From Rhodanobacter sp. Soil772 (GTDB taxonomy: Bacteria > Pseudomonadota > Gammaproteobacteria > Xanthomonadales > Rhodanobacteraceae), in contig NZ_LMSK01000003.1 in NCBI RefSeq assembly GCF_001428385.1, positions 222,689 to 286,688 on the forward strand: a stretch of 64,000 bases of DNA. Direction: 5' to 3'. Numbering within the stretch: the stretch's first letter is position 1; the number at the start of each line of letters is the position of its first letter. A model generated the notes under the pieces. That model saw only the letters and a list, made by a program, of their open reading frames with translations. It did no database searches and was not told the origin of the DNA. The position numbers and the translations under genes are program-made. Shown piece by piece: positions 29,022-38,609 of this stretch.

Positions 29022-29534
29022 TCAGTTCGCGGGGACGGCATCCTTCGGCACGTTGGCATCGATCCAGCCGATGACGAATGCCTCAAGCGCCACCCGCGGC
29101 GGCGCCTCGATCCCGGCCTCCCGCGCGAACGCGGCGACCGCCTTGATGAAGGATTGCCTCGACTGGCTCGATGCCTGCCGCGCGGCAGCCTGCTGCTGCC
29201 GCAGCCGGACGATGTGCGGCGATGGCTGGCCCGGCTTGGCGAATTTCTGATACCGGCGCAGCTCGTCGGCCACCACGTCCGTATCGTACGACGCCTGCAG
29301 CACGGCCTTGCGCGCCTTCAGCAATTGGATCAGATGAGCGGCGGCTGGCGTCGGTTGGCCGGAGCCTTCCGCGACCAGGGAAATGCGGGCGAGTGATGGC
29401 GGCAGCCGGGCCACGGGCATGGGCGCCGATGCGTCGATGTGCTCCAGCTGGCTCAGGAAGCCGGCGTGGGGGAAGGGCTTCGGGGTTGCCATGGGGAGCC
29501 TGATGGTGGAGAGGTTGGACGATACGTTCTTCAT
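29022..29534 (-). CDS. hypothetical protein
   Basis: About 170 aa, not recognised. The N-terminal half is Pro/Ala/Ser-rich. The C-terminal half has helical Gln/Ala/Arg-rich sequence (LRQQQAAARQASSQSRQSF) and ends in a short hydrophobic stretch EAFVIGWIDANV. No signal peptide. The start is uncertain: ATG 29534 coincides with the rise in G/C third positions, ATG 29492 has a better SD (AGG), and the frame is open to 29627. It is divergent from the V4R-like gene. Confidence 0.55.
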   Translation of the reverse strand: MKNVSSNLSTIRLPMATPKPFPHAGFLSQLEHIDASAPMPVARLPPSLARISLVAEGSGQPTPAAAHLIQLLKARKAVLQASYDTDVVADELRRYQKFAKPGQPSPHIVRLRQQQAAARQASSQSRQSFIKAVAAFAREAGIEAPPRVALEAFVIGWIDANVPKDAVPAN

Positions 29535-29749
29535 CGGCGGGATGCCACGGCGGCGGTTGAAAGCTGCCGTGGCAGCGGCAAAAGAAGGGCATGCGAGATG
29601 CTCAAGTGTGGCCCCGATATCGCTCATTCCTTCCGGTTGGTCCTAGAATCTCCACGTATCGCGGACGTCTTCCGCTGCAGCGCATGGCCTGCACACGGCG
29701 ACGTCGCTCCACACAACGTGTTCCATTGGCATCGCCTACAGGGGGCTGG

Positions 29750-30751
29750 ATGATCGAGCTGGAAATCCAGGGCCTCTCGGAAAGCCGGAAGGGGCTGCTG
29801 ATCGAGGTCGGACGACTCGTCCTGGCCAGTGGCTTCGCGCTGCAGCGGCAACGCCTGATGCAAGGCGAACACGGCATCCTGCTCAGCGTGATCGTGCGGG
29901 GGCCATCCCGCGCCCGACGCACACTCGAGGCGGCGCTGGATGGCTGCGATCGTTTCATCAGCGTCAAGCTGTTTCCCTACACCGAGGACGAGCCGAGGCC
30001 GCATTTCGCGATCTCGCACAAGCGCACACGGCCGGCGGTCATGGCGCCGCCGGCACCGGTCGGGCCGGTGGTCACACCGGTCGTACCGGTGGCCACTCCG
30101 TCGCCTGGCGTGGCGTTGCCGGTAGCGGCGACGGCGGCCGAGCCCGAGGCGGCCGGACCGGTGGCGACACCTGTCGTGGCGAGCCCGCCAGCGCCGCGGC
30201 AGGCATCCTCGCCCGAGCCGGAGTTCGAGTTCATCCAGCCCACGCCACGGGCACCTGCACCGGCGAAGTCCGTGGAGACGGCGCTGTTCGTCGAACTGGT
30301 TGCACTGGCGCCGGATGAGGCGGCGGTCGACAAGGCGTTGCAGGATCTGGAGCACGACTACCCGCGGGTACTGCCGCAACTGCTGGCGCTGCAGCATGCG
30401 GTCGCCGCGGATGCGCGCGAGCCCTCGCTCGCGCTGGCCGGCCGGCGCATGGGCACTTGGGTGTTCGGGCGCGAGTACGCGCTGGATGGCGGACTGGACC
30501 TGCGCGAGGCGGTCGAGCGCCTGGGCATTCCTGCCTTGCGCGCGCTGGTCGAGGCCGACCAGCAGGGCATGCAACTGCACATCCACGACAGCCCCCTGTG
30601 CGCGGAAGACGGCCAATCCGGCTGCAGTTTCTTCAGCGGTTTTCTGCAGGGCCTGCTGGAGCCGGCCATCGCGCCGGGAACGCTGTCGATCTTTCCGGTT
30701 TGTTGTCGCAGTTATGGGGCGGGGGAGTGTGTGTTGGCGATTTCGGATTGA
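29750..30751 (+). CDS. ACT-like plus V4R-like two-domain protein
   Basis: 333-aa soluble protein. Residues 1-95 resemble an ACT-type beta-alpha domain. Residues ~100-185 are a Pro/Val/Ala linker. The C-terminal ~130 aa end in a pattern typical of V4R (4-vinyl-reductase) ligand-binding domains: FFSGFLQGLLEP, then two adjacent cysteines and YGAGECVLAI. V4R domains bind small hydrophobic ligands or heme-related molecules in regulators; no DNA-binding or enzymatic output is visible here. SD AGGGGG. Domain calls are by eye and moderate. Confidence 0.6.
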   Translation: MIELEIQGLSESRKGLLIEVGRLVLASGFALQRQRLMQGEHGILLSVIVRGPSRARRTLEAALDGCDRFISVKLFPYTEDEPRPHFAISHKRTRPAVMAPPAPVGPVVTPVVPVATPSPGVALPVAATAAEPEAAGPVATPVVASPPAPRQASSPEPEFEFIQPTPRAPAPAKSVETALFVELVALAPDEAAVDKALQDLEHDYPRVLPQLLALQHAVAADAREPSLALAGRRMGTWVFGREYALDGGLDLREAVERLGIPALRALVEADQQGMQLHIHDSPLCAEDGQSGCSFFSGFLQGLLEPAIAPGTLSIFPVCCRSYGAGECVLAISD

Positions 30752-30785
30752 GTGACATTGCGGTGATGGTGATTTCGCTGCCCTC

Positions 30786-30818
30786 GGCCGTCATTCCGGC
30801 GAAAGCCGAAATCCAGCG
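30786..30818. repeat. single REP-type palindrome
   Basis: GTCATTCCGGCGAAAGCCGAAATCC-like unit with an imperfect hairpin, of the same subfamily as the 24.3-kb pair. It immediately precedes hairpin-array repeat copy A. Confidence 0.65.
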
Positions 30819-30836
30819 CCTTGCTTCCAGGCGTTG

Positions 30837-31092
30837 AGTCGGAGCAAGAGCTTTCGTCCTCCTTCGGAGGGCGAGTTACTTTCTCTCGCTTGCCCGAGAG
30901 AAAGTAACCAAAGAGAGAGGCACCCCGCTTACGCGCTTTCCGGGCTTCCTGCCCGGAAAGTCCGCGGGCGGGTTACGGGGTTTGTCGACAGGGCATCCTG
31001 CCCTGACGCCAAACTGGTTCGCATCCATGCGAACCACCCTGCGGGCTGATCCTCCACCCGCCCGCCGCTTCAGAGGGGCCCCCGGGTAGAGC
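30837..31092 (+). repeat. hairpin-array repeat, copy A
   Basis: About 255 bases made of successive hairpins: 30875-30908 (14-bp perfect stem), 30936-30960 (10 bp, loop TTCCT), 30989-31005 (6 bp, loop ATCCT), 31016-31035 (GGTTCGCA/TGCGAACC around TCCA), then GGGTAGAGC and a further hairpin at 31094-31110 (loop ATCCT). A homologous inverted copy lies at 31308-31563. The short open frames across it look like translated repeat rather than genes. The whole 30752-31749 gap contains no gene I can support. Confidence 0.8.
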
Positions 31093-31184
31093 GACGCGCA
31101 TCCTGCGCGTACTTTTCAGAAGAGCCAGATCGACAGCAACAGCAACAGCAAAAAACCACGCGCCACCTTTGACGCATCGCCTGC

Positions 31185-31212
31185 TCGTCATTCCAGCGAA
31201 GGCTGGAATCCA
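31185..31212. repeat. REP-type palindrome between repeat copies
   Basis: TCGTCATTCCAGCGAAGG followed by CTGGAATCCAG forms a REP hairpin in the spacer between hairpin-array copies A and B. Confidence 0.7.
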
Positions 31213-31307
31213 GTGCCTGGGGTACAGCCATGAAGTCGCAGGGATGGCGCACGCTGCGAGGCTTGGCTTTTCAGCTCTCCACCGAGTGCGGGCCACGATG
31301 GTCCGCT

Positions 31308-31563
31308 GCTCTACCCGGGGTCCCTTGTGCGGCGGTGAGTCGGGGACGACAGGCCGCGTAGCGGGAGTCGACATGGATGGCGACTCCTTTTCGTCCGGAC
31401 AGGAGTCCGGTCGAAAAGCCCGGCCCCGGCTCACGGACTTGCCGGGCAGGAAGCCCGGCAAGCGCCAAGCGGGGTGGCCTTTCTCTTTGGTTATCTTTCT
31501 CTTTGGCCACGCAAAGAGAAAGTAACTCGGGCGCCGAAGGCGCACGAAAGCTCTTGCTCCGAC
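31308..31563 (-). repeat. hairpin-array repeat, copy B (inverted)
   Basis: Inverted homologue of copy A. Equivalent hairpins are at about 31489-31525 (GTTACTTTCTCTTTG stem), 31438-31462 (CTTGCCGGGC/GCCCGGCAAG, loop TTCCT on the minus strand), 31395-31410 (CCGGAC/GTCCGG around TCCT) and 31365-31386 (GAGTCG/CGACTC). Stem sequences differ from copy A at paired positions while TCC-containing loops are kept. Outer ends share CGGAGCAAGAGCTTTCGT, inner ends CGGGTAGAGC. Confidence 0.8.
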
Positions 31564-31749
31564 GTCGCTGGCGAAGAAGTCAGAACGCGGAATAGCCGTT
31601 TCCGGCAGAGGCTTCGCCGGATTCAGGGCGGATAAACGCGGTCGGATTTGCAGGCGTGGCGATCTGTACGAGAGGACGCAAGCGTGGGTGCTGATCGTTT
31701 GATCGGCGCCATCATTTGGCGGACACCCCGCATCGGCTCAGTCTGGGGC

Positions 31750-31801
31750 TTGACATGACGTAAAAACTCCTTAAACTCTAAAACTTCGAGTTAATAAGTT
31801 T
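31750..31801 (+). promoter_or_regulatory. promoter with four-half-site operator for the AT-rich gene
   Basis: TTGACA (31750-31755), 16 bases, TAAACT (31772-31777). Overlapping and following the -10 are four half-sites in an eight-base register: AAACT (31773), AAACT (31781), AGTTA (31789), AGTTT (31797), symmetric about TCG at 31786-31788. This is a typical layout for a ribbon-helix-helix autorepressor. Confidence 0.7.
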
Positions 31802-31811
31802 AGGGGTTTTT

Positions 31812-32315
31812 ATGAGCAAAACGATAGTCGTGACAGACCAGTTGTACGAGCGCTTAGCTGCACTCGCACGGCCCTTTGTTGATAAGGACCCGGCCGACGT
31901 CATTGGCTGGCTGATAAAAATTCAGCAAGAGAGCTGCACGCAAACGCCATCGAATGTCGCTCAACCAGCTGCCGATATAAGTGACCGATCGCCTAGGGAG
32001 CGAGGCGCGATCGTCGACCTAGACGGTACGACAGTTCGTTCGGACTCAGTTCCAGATCTTTGCATGAAGGTTATGGAATACCTTCATGCGCATGGGCATT
32101 GGGGCAAAGTTGCAGGGCTGGCCCCTTACAGGACAAGTACACAGCGCTACCTTTTCTCGAAAACTCCCAAGCACCCAAACGGAAACGATTTTTTTGTGTC
32201 TATTAAGTGCCACGAGATGTACGTTGAAGTTCACAAAAACTACAAGACTTCGATTGGGCAGCTTGCACGGTTGGCCGCTAAGTGTGGCGTAACACTTACT
32301 TATAAAGGCACTTGA
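31812..32315 (+). CDS. AT-rich gene: ribbon-helix-helix-like N-terminus plus unknown domain
   Basis: 167-aa protein of unknown function. The first ~40 residues (TIVVTDQLYERLAALA, then DVIGWLI) look like a ribbon-helix-helix or SeqA-type DNA-binding unit. A short linker leads to a domain with DLDGTTVRSDSVPDLCMKV, YRTSTQRYLFSK and YVEVHKNYKTS, which I do not recognise. Base composition is clearly more AT-rich than all neighbours, suggesting acquisition by transfer. SD AGGGG lies five bases before the ATG. The symmetric operator on its own promoter suggests self-repression. Confidence 0.7.
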   Translation: MSKTIVVTDQLYERLAALARPFVDKDPADVIGWLIKIQQESCTQTPSNVAQPAADISDRSPRERGAIVDLDGTTVRSDSVPDLCMKVMEYLHAHGHWGKVAGLAPYRTSTQRYLFSKTPKHPNGNDFFVSIKCHEMYVEVHKNYKTSIGQLARLAAKCGVTLTYKGT

Positions 32316-32379
32316 GAGCGATAGTCGCCTCACATCGCTTCAAGATGTAGCTCGTTCAGCTCGCGGCATCAACCACACT

Positions 32380-33393
32380 TCACGCCGTCGGTTCAACCCG
32401 CAACACCAACTTCCCCCGATGACTCCCATCGAACAACCGGTTGAGCACGACGGGCGCATTCTCCAGCCCCTCCGCCACCGTCTCCTCCGCCTTCAACTTT
32501 CCCTCGCGAATCCACCCGCCAAGCGCCTGCACCGCCTCGCGCGTCTTGGTGTAGTCGAGCACCAGAAACCCGCGCATGCTCAGGCGCTTCATCACGCATA
32601 CGCTGAAATCGTCGCTGGGGCGTTCGGTGCTGTTGTAGCTGGAGATCAGGCCGCATAGGGCGACGCGGCCGCCGATGACCATGCGCGCGAGCACCGCGCG
32701 CATCACCTCGCCGCCCACGTTCTCGAAGTTGACGTGCACGCCGTCCGGGGTGGCGGCTTTCAGTTGCTGCTTGAAATCGGCGGCCTTGTAGTCGACGGCG
32801 GCGTCGAAGCGCAGTTCGTCGGTGAGGTAACGGCACTTGTCGGCGCCGCCGGTGATGCCTACCACGCGCGCACCCATGATCTTGCCGAGCTGGCCGGCGA
32901 TGGAGCCGACCGAGCCGGCGGCGGCGGAGACCACCAGGGTTTCGCCGGGTTGCACCGGGGCGATCTCGGTGAGGCCGTAGTAGGCGGTGATGCCGCTCAT
33001 GCCGCAGGCACCGAGCAAGGTGGGCAGCGGGACGCCGGGATCGGCGGGCAGGTGCGCGTAGCCCTTGGCGCTCTCGTGCAGTACCAGGTAGTCCTGCCAG
33101 CCGGTGACGCCTTGCACCAGGTCGCCTTCGCGGTATTGTGCCGAGCGCGACTGCACCACGCGGCCCAGGCCGAGCGCGCGCATCACCTCGCCGATCGCCA
33201 CCGGCGGCAGGTATTGCGGGATGTCGCGCATCCACACGCGGTTGGTCGGGTCCATCGAGATATACAGCACGCGCACCAGCACTTCGCCGTCTTTCAGCGC
33301 GGGCACGGGCCGTTCGAGCAGGTCGAAATCCTCGCGCCGGACCAGGCCTTCGGGACGGGTCTTGAGGCGCAGTTGGCGATTGAGCTGGGACAT
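32380..33393 (-). CDS. NADPH-dependent MDR oxidoreductase (CurA/leukotriene B4 dehydrogenase-like)
   Basis: Zinc-free medium-chain reductase of 337 aa, the NADP-dependent alkenal/one oxidoreductase group. Motifs: ISMDPTNRVWM near the N-terminus, GMSGITAYYGL, and the nucleotide loop SAAAGSVGSIAGQLGKI, then GVHVNFENVGG. Zinc-ligand cysteines of classical alcohol dehydrogenases are absent. Probably reduces activated C=C bonds of enals or enones. Start at ATG 33393 gives MSQLNRQLRL, the usual family start; ATG 33420 is also in frame. Confidence 0.9.
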   Translation of the reverse strand: MSQLNRQLRLKTRPEGLVRREDFDLLERPVPALKDGEVLVRVLYISMDPTNRVWMRDIPQYLPPVAIGEVMRALGLGRVVQSRSAQYREGDLVQGVTGWQDYLVLHESAKGYAHLPADPGVPLPTLLGACGMSGITAYYGLTEIAPVQPGETLVVSAAAGSVGSIAGQLGKIMGARVVGITGGADKCRYLTDELRFDAAVDYKAADFKQQLKAATPDGVHVNFENVGGEVMRAVLARMVIGGRVALCGLISSYNSTERPSDDFSVCVMKRLSMRGFLVLDYTKTREAVQALGGWIREGKLKAEETVAEGLENAPVVLNRLFDGSHRGKLVLRVEPTA

Positions 33394-33600
33394 GCGGTTC
33401 ACCGTGATGGGAAAGCGCATTCCACTATACGGCGCCGTCGTTGTCGGCACGTAACCCCGTTGTGCCACCGGCTGCGTTGAACCAGTGATCGGAATCGTTT
33501 CGCGCCGATGCGCCGCAACGGCAACCGGGGCAGGCGTGACGGTGTGCCTGTCGTGTTCCACTTACACTGTGCCGACCGCACGGCGCACAGGGAGAACTGC

Positions 33601-36600
33601 ATGCTTGCTCGAACGCTCGGACTGCTGGGTCTGTGGTTGCTACTGGCGGCGCCGCTGCCGGCGCAGGACGTACCGCCGCCGTTGCGCGACTGGCAGGGCT
33701 GGGTGCTGCACGACGTGCCGCAGCACGACTGCCCGTTTCTCGCCACCCAGATGCCGAACGCCGGCAGCTATCAATGCGCCTGGCCCGGTCGGCTGACCCT
33801 CGATGCCGGCAAGGACGGCGGCCGCTTCGGCCTGGACGTGCGCGTGGATGCGCCGAGCTGGGTGGCGTTGCCCGGTGACGCGAAGAGCTGGCCGCAGCAG
33901 GTCAGTGCGAACAACCAGCCGGCAACCGTGCTGCAGCGCGCCGGCCAGCCGATGCTGTGGCTGACGTCCGGCGACTATCAGTTGCGCGGCACGCTGCCGT
34001 GGACGGCGCGCCCGGCGCGCATGCGCGTGCCTTCGGCGATCGGGCTGGTGGCGCTGAGCGTCGATGGTGCGGCGGTCACGCGCATCGAGCGCAACAGCGA
34101 ACAGCTCACCCTGGGCGAGGCCGCCGCCGCGCAGCGCGCCGCCGATGCGCTGTCGCTGCGCGTTTATCGCCGCCTCGCCGACGGCCTGCCGGCCACGCTG
34201 GAAACGCAGCTGCAGTTCAACGTCACCGGCAGCGCGCGCGAGCAGGCGCTCGGTCCGGTGTTGCCGGAGGGTTTCGTGGCCACCGCCTTGTCCGGCGACT
34301 TGCCGGCGCGGCTGGAAAGCGATGGCCAGCTGCGCGTGCAACTGCGGCCGGGCCAGTGGACCGTCACGCTCGCCGCGCGCAGCGTCGCGCCGCTGGCCAA
34401 GGTAGCGCTGAAGCTGCCGCCGGCGCCGTGGCCGCGACAGGAGATCTGGAGTTACGACGATGCTCCCGCCCTGCGCAACACCCGGGTGGAAGGCAACGCC
34501 ACCGATGCCGCGCAAGCTGGTGTGCCGGGCGAGTGGAGCGATCTGCCGGCCTTCGTGCTGGACGACGGCGCGGGCCTGGCGATCGAGCAGGGCACGCGCG
34601 GCGACGAGGGCGGCAAGGGCGACCAGCTGCATCTGCAACGCCAGCTGTGGTTGGACTTCGACGGCGGCGGCCTCAGTGTGGCCGACCGCCTCAGCGGCGA
34701 GCTGCGTCATCACCAGCGCCTCGATGTGGCGGCGCCGTGGCAATTGCAGCGGGCGAATCAGGGCGGCGAACCGCTGCTGGTCAGCAAGGGCGAGGACGGC
34801 CGCAGCGGCGTCGAACTGCGCGAGCAGCAGCTCGATCTCGACGCCGGCCTGCGCCTGCCCACGCATCGCGGCGCGATTCCCAGTTCCGGCTGGCAGCTGC
34901 CGCTGGAAAGCATCGACGCCACCTTGCACTTGCCATACGGCTACCGCCTGCTCGGCGCGATCGGCGTGGATCGCTCGCCCGATTCGTGGGTCGGGCAGTG
35001 GAGCTTGCTCGATCTGTTCGTGGTGGCCTTGATTACGCTGCTCGCCGGCCGTCTGCTTGGCTGGCCGTGGGCGCTGCTGGCGGCCGGCTATCTGGCGCTG
35101 GCGCAGCACGAGTCCAGCGCGCCGCTGTGGACGCTGGCCGTGACGCTGGCGCTGGCCTTGTTGCTGCGTGCGTTGCCGGAAGGCCGGCTGCGCACGGCGG
35201 CACGCGCTGGCGCGGTGGCGATCTTTGTGCTGGCGGTGCTGTGGACGCTGCCGTTCGCCGCGGCGCAGTTGCAGTACGCGTTGCATCCGCAACTGGAAGG
35301 TGGCAGCCAGGCACGGATCGTCTCGGCGGGTTACGTCGAGCAGGCTGCACGGGAAGAGGCCTATGCGAATGCGCAGATGAAGATGAAGCAGCAAGTGGCG
35401 CCGGCGCCCGTCGAAGAGATGGCCGCCGCCGCGCCATCGGCCGACGACGCAATGAAGGACAAGCCAGTACGGGGAGACTCCGGCCTGGTGGCAAGCGGCC
35501 GTTCGAATCAGGCGCTGTCTTCGGTCGTGGTCATGGGAACGAAGATGTCGAACCTCGGCAGTACCGGCAACAACCGGATCGACAGCCGCAGCGTGATCCA
35601 GGCCGGCGCCGGCATGCCGAGCTGGAATCAGGGCAACGATTACCGGCTCGGCTGGTCCGGCCCGATCACGGCGGAGCAGAGCACGCGGCTGGTGATCGCG
35701 CCGGCGTGGCTGGTGCGGCTGCTGCGGGTGGTCATGGTGGGACTGCTGGCGCTGCTTCTCGCCAAGCTGGTGCCGCTGCTACTGACACCTCTGCGTGGCC
35801 GCTGGCGCGACTGGCGCGGCGGTGGTGCGGTGAGCGCCGCCTTGCTGGCCATCGCGCTGCTGCCCACGGGCGTGCATGCGCAGAGCCTGCCCAGCCAGGA
35901 CTTGTTGAACCAGCTGCGCGACCGGCTGACCGAGGCGCCGAAGTGCGCGCCGGCCTGCGCCGTCGTGGCGCAGGCGCAAATGCAGGCCAGCGGCGACACG
36001 CTCGATATGGAGCTGGAGGCGCACATCGGCGCCGCGGTCGCATTGCCGCTGCCGCAGGCCGACGATGCCCTGCAACTGCTCGATGTCGGCGTGGACGGCC
36101 ATGCGAATGCACCGCTCAGCCGTCGCGGCGATCAACTGCTGCTGCGGCTGGATCGTGGCGTGCACCGGGTCAGCCTGCGCTACCGCATCGGCGCGACCGA
36201 CAACGCCAGCCTGCGCTTTGTGCTGCGCCCGCAGCGCATCGCGTTCAGCGGTCAGGGCTGGTCGCTGGCTGGTGTCGACGACGGCCGCCCGCTGGGCGAC
36301 AGCATCGCCTTGCAGCGCATGCGTACGGCCAGCGACGGCAAGGGCTTGCCGCCCGTGCAAAGTTTCCCACCCTATGTGCGGCTGACCCGCCGCCTGCAAC
36401 TGGGCGTCGACTGGACCGTCGAGAACACGGTCGAGCGCATCGCCCCACAGGATGGCGGCTTCAGCGTCACGCTGCCGCTGCTGCCGGGCGAGCATCCGCT
36501 GGGCGACGACGCGCTGGTGAAGGATGGCCGCATCAGCATCACCTTCAACGCGAACAGCGGCGCGGTGAGCTGGGGCAGCCGGCTCGACCATGCGACGAAG

Positions 36601-37752
36601 CTGGCGCTCAAGGCACCGGCACTGGGCGAGCGTGCCGAGGTATGGGAAGTCCACGCCGCGCCGATGTGGCACGTGGACGCGAAGGGCGTGCCGACCAGCG
36701 CCAGCGACGACGGGCTGCTGTACCAACCGCTGCCCGGCGAAAGCCTGCAACTGGCCTTCAGCAAGCCGGTGGCGATCGCTGGCGACAGCCTGGCGTTCGA
36801 TGGCGTGCAGGTAACCAGCCGCGCCGGCGAACGTGCCACCGAAACCACACTGAGCCTGCGCGCGCGCAGCACGCGTGGCGGCGAGCACGCGATCAGCCTG
36901 CCGGCCGGTGCCGAGTTGCTGGATGCGAATCGCGACGGCGAATCGATCAACCTGGCCGTGCGCGACGGCAAACTGAGCTTGCCGCTGCTGCCCGGCGAAC
37001 ACGACTACACGTTGCGCCTGCGCGAGCCGCACGGGGTCGCCGCACGCACGCGCGCGCCGGCGTTTGCGTTGCATGCGCCGGTGGCGAACGTCGACCTGGC
37101 GCTGCAGCTGCCGCAGGATCGCTGGGTACTGTGGACGTGGGGGCCGACCACCGGTCCGGCGGTGTTGTACTGGTCGCAGCTGGTCGTACTGCTGTTCGCC
37201 GCGTGGCTGCTGGCGCGTTACGCACCGACGCCGCTGCGTTTCCGGCACTGGCTGCTGCTGGGGCTGGGCTTCTCCGCGTTCGCCTGGAGCGCCTACGCGC
37301 TGGTGGTGGTGTGGCTGATCCTGCTGGGCCTGCGTGCGCGCAGCACGCCGTCGGAGCAACTGGGCAGCACGAAGTTCAACCTGATGCAGCTGGGCCTCGC
37401 GCTGCTCACCCTGCTGGCGCTGGTGGTGCTGATCGGCGCGGTGCCGAAGGGCCTGCTCGGCCTGCCGGACATGCACGTGGCCGGCAACGCGTCCAACGCG
37501 TGGAACCTGCGCTGGTTCGCCGACCAGAGCGCCAATGCGCTGCCCGGCGGTGGCGTGCTCAGCGTCTCGCTGTGGGTCTACAAGCTGGCCATGCTGGCGT
37601 GGGCGTTGTGGCTGGCATGGTCGCTGATCGACTGGCTGCGCTGGGCGTTCGACGCGTGGACGCGCGGCGGCTACTGGCGCAAGCCCGCGCCGAAGCCGGG
37701 CGTGGCGCCGCCGCAGCTGCCGCCATCGGCAACGGAGCCGCCGCATGCCTGA
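33601..37752 (+). CDS. 1383-aa two-half envelope/membrane protein
   Basis: Very large envelope protein with no function I can name. A signal peptide (1-21) precedes an exported beta-rich region of ~450 aa. A helix cluster (about 475-560), a low-complexity Ala/Met/Pro segment, another helix and an internal signal-like sequence ([14 protein letters not shown], encoded near 35841-35882) follow. Then comes a second exported beta-rich region and C-terminal membrane helices (about 1190-1350). The two halves resemble two exported proteins joined end to end. The ATG at 33601 is chosen by the signal peptide. Overlaps prmC by eight bases. Confidence 0.75.
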   Translation: MLARTLGLLGLWLLLAAPLPAQDVPPPLRDWQGWVLHDVPQHDCPFLATQMPNAGSYQCAWPGRLTLDAGKDGGRFGLDVRVDAPSWVALPGDAKSWPQQVSANNQPATVLQRAGQPMLWLTSGDYQLRGTLPWTARPARMRVPSAIGLVALSVDGAAVTRIERNSEQLTLGEAAAAQRAADALSLRVYRRLADGLPATLETQLQFNVTGSAREQALGPVLPEGFVATALSGDLPARLESDGQLRVQLRPGQWTVTLAARSVAPLAKVALKLPPAPWPRQEIWSYDDAPALRNTRVEGNATDAAQAGVPGEWSDLPAFVLDDGAGLAIEQGTRGDEGGKGDQLHLQRQLWLDFDGGGLSVADRLSGELRHHQRLDVAAPWQLQRANQGGEPLLVSKGEDGRSGVELREQQLDLDAGLRLPTHRGAIPSSGWQLPLESIDATLHLPYGYRLLGAIGVDRSPDSWVGQWSLLDLFVVALITLLAGRLLGWPWALLAAGYLALAQHESSAPLWTLAVTLALALLLRALPEGRLRTAARAGAVAIFVLAVLWTLPFAAAQLQYALHPQLEGGSQARIVSAGYVEQAAREEAYANAQMKMKQQVAPAPVEEMAAAAPSADDAMKDKPVRGDSGLVASGRSNQALSSVVVMGTKMSNLGSTGNNRIDSRSVIQAGAGMPSWNQGNDYRLGWSGPITAEQSTRLVIAPAWLVRLLRVVMVGLLALLLAKLVPLLLTPLRGRWRDWRGGGAVSAALLAIALLPTGVHAQSLPSQDLLNQLRDRLTEAPKCAPACAVVAQAQMQASGDTLDMELEAHIGAAVALPLPQADDALQLLDVGVDGHANAPLSRRGDQLLLRLDRGVHRVSLRYRIGATDNASLRFVLRPQRIAFSGQGWSLAGVDDGRPLGDSIALQRMRTASDGKGLPPVQSFPPYVRLTRRLQLGVDWTVENTVERIAPQDGGFSVTLPLLPGEHPLGDDALVKDGRISITFNANSGAVSWGSRLDHATKLALKAPALGERAEVWEVHAAPMWHVDAKGVPTSASDDGLLYQPLPGESLQLAFSKPVAIAGDSLAFDGVQVTSRAGERATETTLSLRARSTRGGEHAISLPAGAELLDANRDGESINLAVRDGKLSLPLLPGEHDYTLRLREPHGVAARTRAPAFALHAPVANVDLALQLPQDRWVLWTWGPTTGPAVLYWSQLVVLLFAAWLLARYAPTPLRFRHWLLLGLGFSAFAWSAYALVVVWLILLGLRARSTPSEQLGSTKFNLMQLGLALLTLLALVVLIGAVPKGLLGLPDMHVAGNASNAWNLRWFADQSANALPGGGVLSVSLWVYKLAMLAWALWLAWSLIDWLRWAFDAWTRGGYWRKPAPKPGVAPPQLPPSATEPPHA

Positions 37753-38569
37753 TGTCCGCAGCATGCTGGCCGCCGCCACTGATCGGCTCGGCGAGCGCGT
37801 CGACGCCGAACTATTGCTGCTGCACGTGCTGCAGCAGCCACGCAGCTGGCTGTTCACCCACGCCGACGATGTGCCGGATATGGACGTCCAGACGGCTTAT
37901 GCCACATTGGTCGAACGTCGTGCCGCGGGCGAGCCGGTGGCTTATATCACCGGTCGGCGCGGCTTCTGGTCGCTGGATCTGGAAGTGAGCCCGGCCACAC
38001 TGATCCCGCGCCCGGAAACCGAACTGCTGGTCGAACTGGCACTGCAGCGCCTGTCGCTCGTCGCCGTCTGCAGTGTGGCCGACCTCGGCACCGGCAGCGG
38101 CGCGATCGCGCTGGCGATTGCGCGCGAGCGGCCACGTGCGCGGGTGATCGCCACCGACGCCAGCACCGCCGCACTCGCCGTGGCCCAGCGCAATGCGCAA
38201 CGCCATGCCATCGGCAACGTCGCCTTCGTGCACGGCGACTGGCTGGCGCCACTTGCCGGCCAGCACTTCGACCTGATCGTCTCCAACCCGCCGTACATCG
38301 AAGCTGCCGACCCGCACCTGGCGCAAGGCGACCTGCGTCACGAGCCTGCCGGCGCCCTGGCCTCCGGCCCCGACGGCCTCGACGACATCCGCCGCATCGT
38401 GTGCGACGCCCGCGCCCACCTGCACCCCGACGCCTGGCTGCTGTTCGAGCACGGCTGGAACCAGGGCGCCGCCGCCCGCGCGTTGCTCGCCGAATCCGGC
38501 TACACCGAGGTATTCACGGCGCAGGATCTGGAGTCGCGCGACCGGGTCAGTGGTGGGCGCCTCGGGTAG
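37745..38569 (+). CDS. prmC: peptide chain release factor N5-glutamine methyltransferase PrmC
   Basis: SAM-dependent methyltransferase of 274 aa that methylates the GGQ glutamine of release factors. SAM motif DLGTGSG (113-119), the catalytic NPPY (181-184), and the family sequence [14 protein letters not shown] (62-75) followed by [12 protein letters not shown]. prfA, its frequent partner, is not adjacent; instead the gene overlaps the large membrane protein gene by eight bases. Confidence 0.94.
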   Translation: MPDVRSMLAAATDRLGERVDAELLLLHVLQQPRSWLFTHADDVPDMDVQTAYATLVERRAAGEPVAYITGRRGFWSLDLEVSPATLIPRPETELLVELALQRLSLVAVCSVADLGTGSGAIALAIARERPRARVIATDASTAALAVAQRNAQRHAIGNVAFVHGDWLAPLAGQHFDLIVSNPPYIEAADPHLAQGDLRHEPAGALASGPDGLDDIRRIVCDARAHLHPDAWLLFEHGWNQGAAARALLAESGYTEVFTAQDLESRDRVSGGRLG

Positions 38570-38584
38570 GCCGTCGCGCGCCGA

Positions 38585-38603
38585 CCGCCCGCCTGTGGGG
38601 CGG
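38585..38603. terminator. hairpin between convergent prmC and dxs
   Basis: CCGCCC pairs with GGGCGG around a seven-base loop in the 40-base gap between the two stops. No T-run, so efficiency is uncertain. Confidence 0.4.
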
Positions 38604-38609
38604 CGGATT

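Noticed and set aside
30973-31545. Open frames of 60-190 codons across the hairpin-array repeats
   Set aside because: They follow repeat boundaries, run through palindromes and change composition with the stems; more likely translated repeat.
33957-37988. A 1343-codon plus-strand frame inside the large membrane protein gene
   Set aside because: Overlaps the real frame, extremely Arg/Ala/Gly-rich and without hydrophobic helices or motifs; GC shadow.
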